NCBI GenBank assembly: GCA_025266875.1
Contig: JALLLT010000005.1
Location: forward strand, 1,240,001 to 1,304,000
Source: Fennellomyces sp. T-0311
Taxonomy: Eukaryota > Mucoromycota > Mucoromycetes > Mucorales > Lichtheimiaceae
Length of the DNA: 64,000 bases
Reading direction: 5' to 3'
Shown here: positions 59,494 through 64,000 of the stretch, in pieces
Position numbering within the stretch: the first letter of the stretch is position 1
Layout of the letters: the number at the start of each line of letters is the position of its first letter
The notes under the pieces: model-generated
What the model was told of the DNA's origin: nothing
What the model saw: the letters and a program-made list of their open reading frames with translations, nothing else
Databases searched by the model: none
Made by a program: the position numbers and the translations under genes

Positions 59494-60552
59494 ATGACAC
59501 GAACACCTTTGATCAAATCCAACCAAGTATCGATTATCGGGGTACCTTTCAATGGCGGGCAACCACAAAAAGGCGTTGAAAAAGGACCGCTTCGTCTGGT
59601 GGAATCTGGACTGGCAGAGCAGCTAAAAGAGCTCGGATTGGAAGTGGAATATGAATCCAACGCTCATATTAGCGAGTTACGGCCCGCATCGGATCCCGAC
59701 GTCATGAATTTGAAGCAACCCAAGTTTGTTTCTGCAGTGACACAAAATGTGGCCCAGCAAATACATGAGCGTGCGAAACAAGGCAAATTTGTTCTCACGC
59801 TGGGTGGTGACCATTCAGTGGCTCTGGCGACAGTGTCTGGTGTGTTCGGTGCTTACCCTGATGCTTGTCTCATTTGGGTGGATGCTCATGCGGTAAAAAG
59901 GATGATGACGTTTGCAAAAAAAAGAGGACGACAAACTCACATGATCGTAAAACAGGATATCAATACACCGGAAGCAACTGAATCTGGAAATATCCACGGA
60001 TGCCCCCTGAGTTTCTTAATGGGACTGTCCACGGATCATCCCGACTTCCAATGGGTCAAGCCAGTGCTCAAGGCAAACAAGCTGGCCTACATTGGCTTGC
60101 GTGATTTGGACAACTTTGAAAAAAAGACAATCAAATCGCTGGGTATTAAGGCTTTCACCATGCATCATGTCGATAAATGGGGTATCGGTAAAGTCGTCGA
60201 CATGGCCCTGGATCATGTGAACCCAAACAGAAATCTACCAATCCATCTGTCGTTTGACGTGGACGCTTTGGATCCTTCAGTGGCACCCAGCACTGTAAGT
60301 TTAAATTTATATATTAAAAACGTCACGCTTCCATATTTCCTTACAAGTCTATATTAGGGTACACCCGTACGTGGTGGTCTGACGTTCCGTGAAGGTCATT
60401 ATATTTGCGAAGCAGTTGCTGAAACGGGTCTCCTCGTGGCCGCTGACATCATGGAAGTGAACCCTGCACTTGAGGATGAGGAAGCTGTGTTTCAAACCGT
60501 GCAAGTGGGCTGCTCATTGGCACGCTGTTGCTTGGGAGAGACATTGCTTTGA
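59494..60552 (+). CDS. CAR1: Arginase
   Basis: Three exons (59494-59892, 59956-60294, 60358-60552) give 310 aa, the normal length. Arginase hydrolyses L-arginine to ornithine and urea in arginine catabolism and needs a dinuclear manganese centre. The metal-binding motifs are GGDHS, DAHAD (split by intron 1 as DAHA|D) and [18 protein letters not shown]; the signature ends [12 protein letters not shown]. The 63-nt first intron has no stop and a length divisible by three, but it would break the DAHAD motif, so it is certainly spliced out for function. Retention would give a 21-residue insertion in the active site. The C-terminus is [16 protein letters not shown]. Confidence 0.97.
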
Positions 60553-62362
60553 ACAAATTGTTGTATTGCGTATAAATTAGAAACCTGCGCGTAATATTCT
60601 GGAAACGGCATACGCGGATATAAACTACTACTTCTAAAAAACCAGTTTGCTTGCGTTGTATTTCTTTTTGTTAATATCGCACTTGTGCTTGGCCATCCCG
60701 AGGACGCGCCTACATAATACATCCGACATATGGGGCAATTCTTGATATCGCGTCGAGCTTGGAAACGTCACTTAGTTACCCACAACGAGTCCCACGAAAA
60801 ACGATTTGGCCGGCAGAGGTAGATGCTGCGCCCCCGCCCAAGCACTTGGCTTCCCAGCTTCCCGGTGGGAAGTGTCGGAAAACGTCCATAGTGGCTGCAC
60901 CGAATTTCCCAGTAGAAAAGATTGACTATGTAGTACGTGGGTTTCCGTACCTTTGGTTAACCAATCTAATCTTAGCAAAACGTGCATACGGTTCGGGCAA
61001 CTGAAAACCCTGACAACAACGCGACTTGCCCTGATCAACATTTTTCACATGCCAATGTTTTGCTTTTCTGCAGGATATGGAGTAAATATAGCTGCCTCTA
61101 CGAAACACCTGATGTTCCTCCCCTTGCCATGAAGCACATCCATTTTCCCATGTAAAGTCATTTGTTGCGAGTAAACGAGTTTGCCCGAAATAGTGGTATT
61201 GGACCAGTTCAGCTGCTGCATTCAAAGATAATCAGCATCATCAAAGTATGCTCTGGCTCAATCATGTGAAACTCCCCGAATGGAGCGACTTCCTCTAGGA
61301 AAGGAGGATGTGTGGATCATAATAGAGAGACATGGCACTTTTGAAATATGTTATTATTAACAGTAACAGGATTAAGGAACTCTGCATGCACAAGGTTAAT
61401 TTTTCGGTACATGGAATCGAAGAGCATGTTTGATCGAAAGAGCCGATAGTGAGTGTTTCGGTATTGATAGGTTGGAAGGACTTTATCGAACATCAAAGCA
61501 TTTAAATCGGTGATTTGCTTTTTTGCGTGGTGAGTGCTCGTTAGGCCGGCTATTTGTATCTTCCAATGAAATATTCTGCAGGTACTGACGGCAAGCATTT
61601 GACGGTGGTGTCATGGGCCCAGTAGTTTAGTTTGCATATTTGACTGTCCTTGAAATCGTAACCAGGATCGTATACAATCAAATGTGCCGAGGACAGTACG
61701 TTTGCAAATCCTTTGAGCTCGCCATCACCAACTGGGCACGCTACCCTGATATGAGGGTTTCCACCAGAAACAAGGTACTGTTTCATTTGTCAGTTTTAGG
61801 TAGCGTAAACGAACCAAACGCTTAACAACCGGTTCACGGAATGGGACGGATATTGATTCAAACAATTTCACTTGATTATTATGCCTATTAGTGAGACATA
61901 TATTACTTATGCACAGGCGCCATTCATCAATAAGCACTACGTGACATTACGGTCTGGAATATCCAAATCCTTGCCCATGGAATAAACCGGTTGCGGGGCG
62001 TATATTTTGAGTAAGTCCGCGAGAATGCTCCCAGGATCGATGTCAGTAACGTCATAACATCAAGCTTGTTTTTTGCTTCCTGGACGCTTTTCAGTGTATC
62101 CGGGACAACGGCACGTATCGTCAAAACTGTCAATCCCCGCATGTGAGACAAAGATTTCATGTTGGTGTCAGGCCCTTCATGCCGCACTAAAAAGCACACA
62201 CAGGTACCGAACGAAAATGCCCGGGAAGGTCACAGTTGATACGCGTCGAAAAACATAATATGAAAGGTTGTTCTTTGGGCAGAAAAAGGAAAAGCAGGAT
62301 TTCAACCAGTATAAAAAAAAAGCCTTGGAACCGCAACCGTTTGTCTCTTCATTGCAGTTACC
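60553..62362. other. Mostly non-coding stretch with unassigned fragments
   Basis: Minus-strand frames near 62199-61927 (MKSLSHMRGLTVLTIRAVV, and DPGSILADLLKIYAPQPVYS in another frame) and 61786-61317 look protein-like. They do not join into one gene or match a family I know, and frames change with stops. They may be remains of a decayed gene. Confidence 0.3.
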
Positions 62363-62758
62363 ATGTCAATTTACATTTTCATCGCTTTCCTCATTTTCGT
62401 TGTTGTGCTTTATGCCAACCGTGCTTCCAGAACCGCATCTCCTAGACTCACTCCACTTGCTAAACTTAATACTGTTCCATTGGCCGATTCTTTTCCTTTT
62501 CCCTCCCCTTATTGTTCGCCTGAAGTCACTCCTACTCCTCCACCGTCTACCGCTTCCCATATTATACTCCCCCGCATCCGCATCGGCAACCACACTTTGG
62601 AGTGGGATTCCGAGCTTGATGTGTGGGAAGAGGAGCAACAGCGCCTCAAAGAAGTGTGGTGGCGTCGCGCTCCCGAGTGGAGAGCGCAAGCTGACGCTGG
62701 CGATTGGCGTCGCTTTGTCTTGGCGCGCAATGCGACCCAGCGCTTCTTCGGTAAGTGA
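62363..62758 (+). CDS. Small protein with N-terminal membrane anchor
   Basis: A 131-aa frame starting MSIYIFIAFLIFVVVLYANR, a clear signal-anchor. A proline-rich linker with TPTPPPS and a Trp/Arg-rich, probably helical domain (LEWDSELDVWEEEQQRLKEV, VWWRRAPEWRAQADAGDWRR) follow. G/C content and codon usage are higher than in the surrounding DNA, which supports a real gene. The last codons run into GGTAAGTG, which could be a splice donor, so the annotated end may be wrong and more exons may follow. The family was not recognised. Confidence 0.55.
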   Translation: MSIYIFIAFLIFVVVLYANRASRTASPRLTPLAKLNTVPLADSFPFPSPYCSPEVTPTPPPSTASHIILPRIRIGNHTLEWDSELDVWEEEQQRLKEVWWRRAPEWRAQADAGDWRRFVLARNATQRFFGK

Positions 62759-62829
62759 AATGGTTCTTTTCAGGGCTTGTGCTGTATGCTAATATCAGTT
62801 ATGCGGAATAGGTTAAACCTTTGTGCACA

Positions 62830-62966
62830 AAAGCAAAAAAAAACAAAAACAAAAAAAAACAAAAACAAAAAAAACAAAAACAAAAAAAACAAAAACAAAA
62901 AAAACAAAAACAAAAAAAGTATCAAAACAAAAAAAGTATCAAAACAAAAAAAAATAAAAAGTAAAT
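62830..62966 (+). repeat. A-rich (ACAAAAACAAAAAAA)n microsatellite
   Basis: About 135 bases of C-interrupted A runs, with units of about 14-17 bp, and two copies of GTATCAAAACAAAAA at its end. Its plus-strand reading (KTKKNKNKKNK) is a by-product of the repeat. Confidence 0.9.
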
Positions 62967-64000
62967 GTTTTGCATTCAACTTTTTGATCTTCAAACATTC
63001 ATCCATAATATCACACTTTCAGCTAGTGAAAGCTGTCTTCTGAACTTTATAGAATTTATTCCTAAGATGTTAACGCGTCTTTTTGCTTAAACATGCATCA
63101 CGTTAAAGAAGATTGGAAGAATCCTACATGTAACGTCGCTGCACTATCGGCAAATGAATATCCTGGAAGGTCCATTGGCCATTAGATGACTGAAACTTGA
63201 GCTTGAGAATAATTATATACCTAACGTGCACAAAATCATTTTAGAGAGCAACAAAAAAGGAAACAGTTTGACTTCTGAAGTTATCCCAACCGAGCTATTC
63301 AGGAAGCACAGCCATATGGTCAAACTACACATTCTAAGAACCATATGCACCAAGTGGGATTATCACAGCAGAATATACTGCTGGAGCTTTTCTCAAAAAC
63401 TGGTAAGAAGACTTTTGCGCCGATATCGAAGTCAGTAGAAGCAAGCCATGGTTACGATGAACTACCGAAGTGCAGTTTCGGTCTTGATATGAATTTGTAT
63501 GAAATAGAAAACAGCGAATTTCAATAAAAACTGACTACTTGACTTTTTTACTGACAGGTCATTTTCACATCTGTAATAACTAGAGCTATATCATACAACT
63601 ATTTATTGCTTTTCGTGATAAACTTATAGAAGGTATACAAGAGTACGTTATAACTTTTAAACTAGAGCTTTCAGGCACTTAATTGATGAGATATCAGAAC
63701 TTCAAAGAGATTGAATGCATCTTTTTTGCCGAAGTGAATCAACAGTACAAAGAATTAAAAGAGACTTATAAAAGTACCTTTGAAGTTTCGTATATGCTTT
63801 ATTGAATGCAACGCTCTATACTTTTATATCTTTTTGTGTATTGAATCAGCGATGGCAATTTAGATAGTGTTTCGTCTTCAGAATTGCCTGAATGGATAGA
63901 GGACGTAGAGGATCCTTCCCTTTGTTTTGATCATGCGGTTCTGAGGATATCTTTGGCCGCATTGCTATGTTGGAGTCAATTCCATGTCCTGTTGAGTTTA
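62967..64000. other. A/T-rich DNA to the window end, nothing recognised
   Basis: A plus-strand frame at 63226-63438 and smaller ones are present but unsupported. No relic or repeat was identified. Confidence 0.35.

Noticed and set aside
62777..63043. 88-codon lysine/asparagine-rich ORF
   Set aside because: By-product of the A-rich microsatellite; the opposite strand gives an equally meaningless Phe/Leu-rich frame.

Overview
This window is nuclear DNA from a filamentous fungus, most likely a Mucoromycota mould of the Mucorales. The evidence is: genes broken by many short introns (about 50-70 nt, GTAAGT-like donors, YAG acceptors); an A/T-rich background; a CYP509-like P450; and families of F-box/TPR/LRR proteins with relics of both F-box and HET-domain genes. 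No operons, tRNAs, rRNAs or bacterial features were seen. The species was not determined.

Layout. 1-6.75 kb: the 5' part of a gene running off the left edge, then a gene graveyard with decayed copies of an F-box/TPR gene, a HET-domain gene, an aldo/keto reductase and a probable LRR gene. 8.1-10.2 kb: an Asteroid-type XPG/FEN-like protein. 11-15 kb: two paralogous small membrane proteins sharing a C-x10-C motif, separated by a truncated gene remnant lying between two A/T-rich TGAA-type repeat patches. 15.3-17.2 kb: an uncharacterised 591-aa protein. 18.8-21.3 kb: an F-box/TPR/LRR gene and the tail of another. 22.3-26.1 kb: two tandem RBR-type RING proteins plus a relic of a third on the other strand. 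26.5-29.1 kb: a 72-bp tandem repeat and a second F-box/TPR/LRR gene. 29.5-38.1 kb: a conserved block with fumarase, proteasome subunit Rpn7, P450, ribosomal protein eL43 and complex III hinge protein Qcr6.

38.244-45.449 kb is the most notable feature: an apparently intact 7,206-bp Mutator-like (MULE) transposon. It has 103-bp perfect terminal inverted repeats, a 9-bp target-site duplication (CCATTTTAT) and a transposase combining FAR1-like, MULE, SWIM, AT-hook and OTU-like regions. In the opposite orientation it carries a Crypton-type tyrosine recombinase with a GCR1_C-like DNA-binding tail. That recombinase appears to sit inside a large intron of the transposase gene. The element lies between the QCR6 promoter and the start codon of a divergent small membrane protein.

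45.9-49.8 kb: a divergent pair of an F-box/LRR gene and an intact HET gene. 50.5-60.6 kb: conserved housekeeping genes, namely DCN1 and AIM24 (divergent, 135 bp apart), an LRR protein with a lysine-rich tail, an ER-type fatty aldehyde dehydrogenase and arginase. 60.6-64 kb: mostly non-coding, with one small membrane-anchored protein and an A-rich microsatellite.

Exon boundaries were read by eye from splice consensus, frame continuity and family similarity. For nearly all spliced models the summed exon lengths divide by three. Family names rest on recognised motifs, not on a database search.
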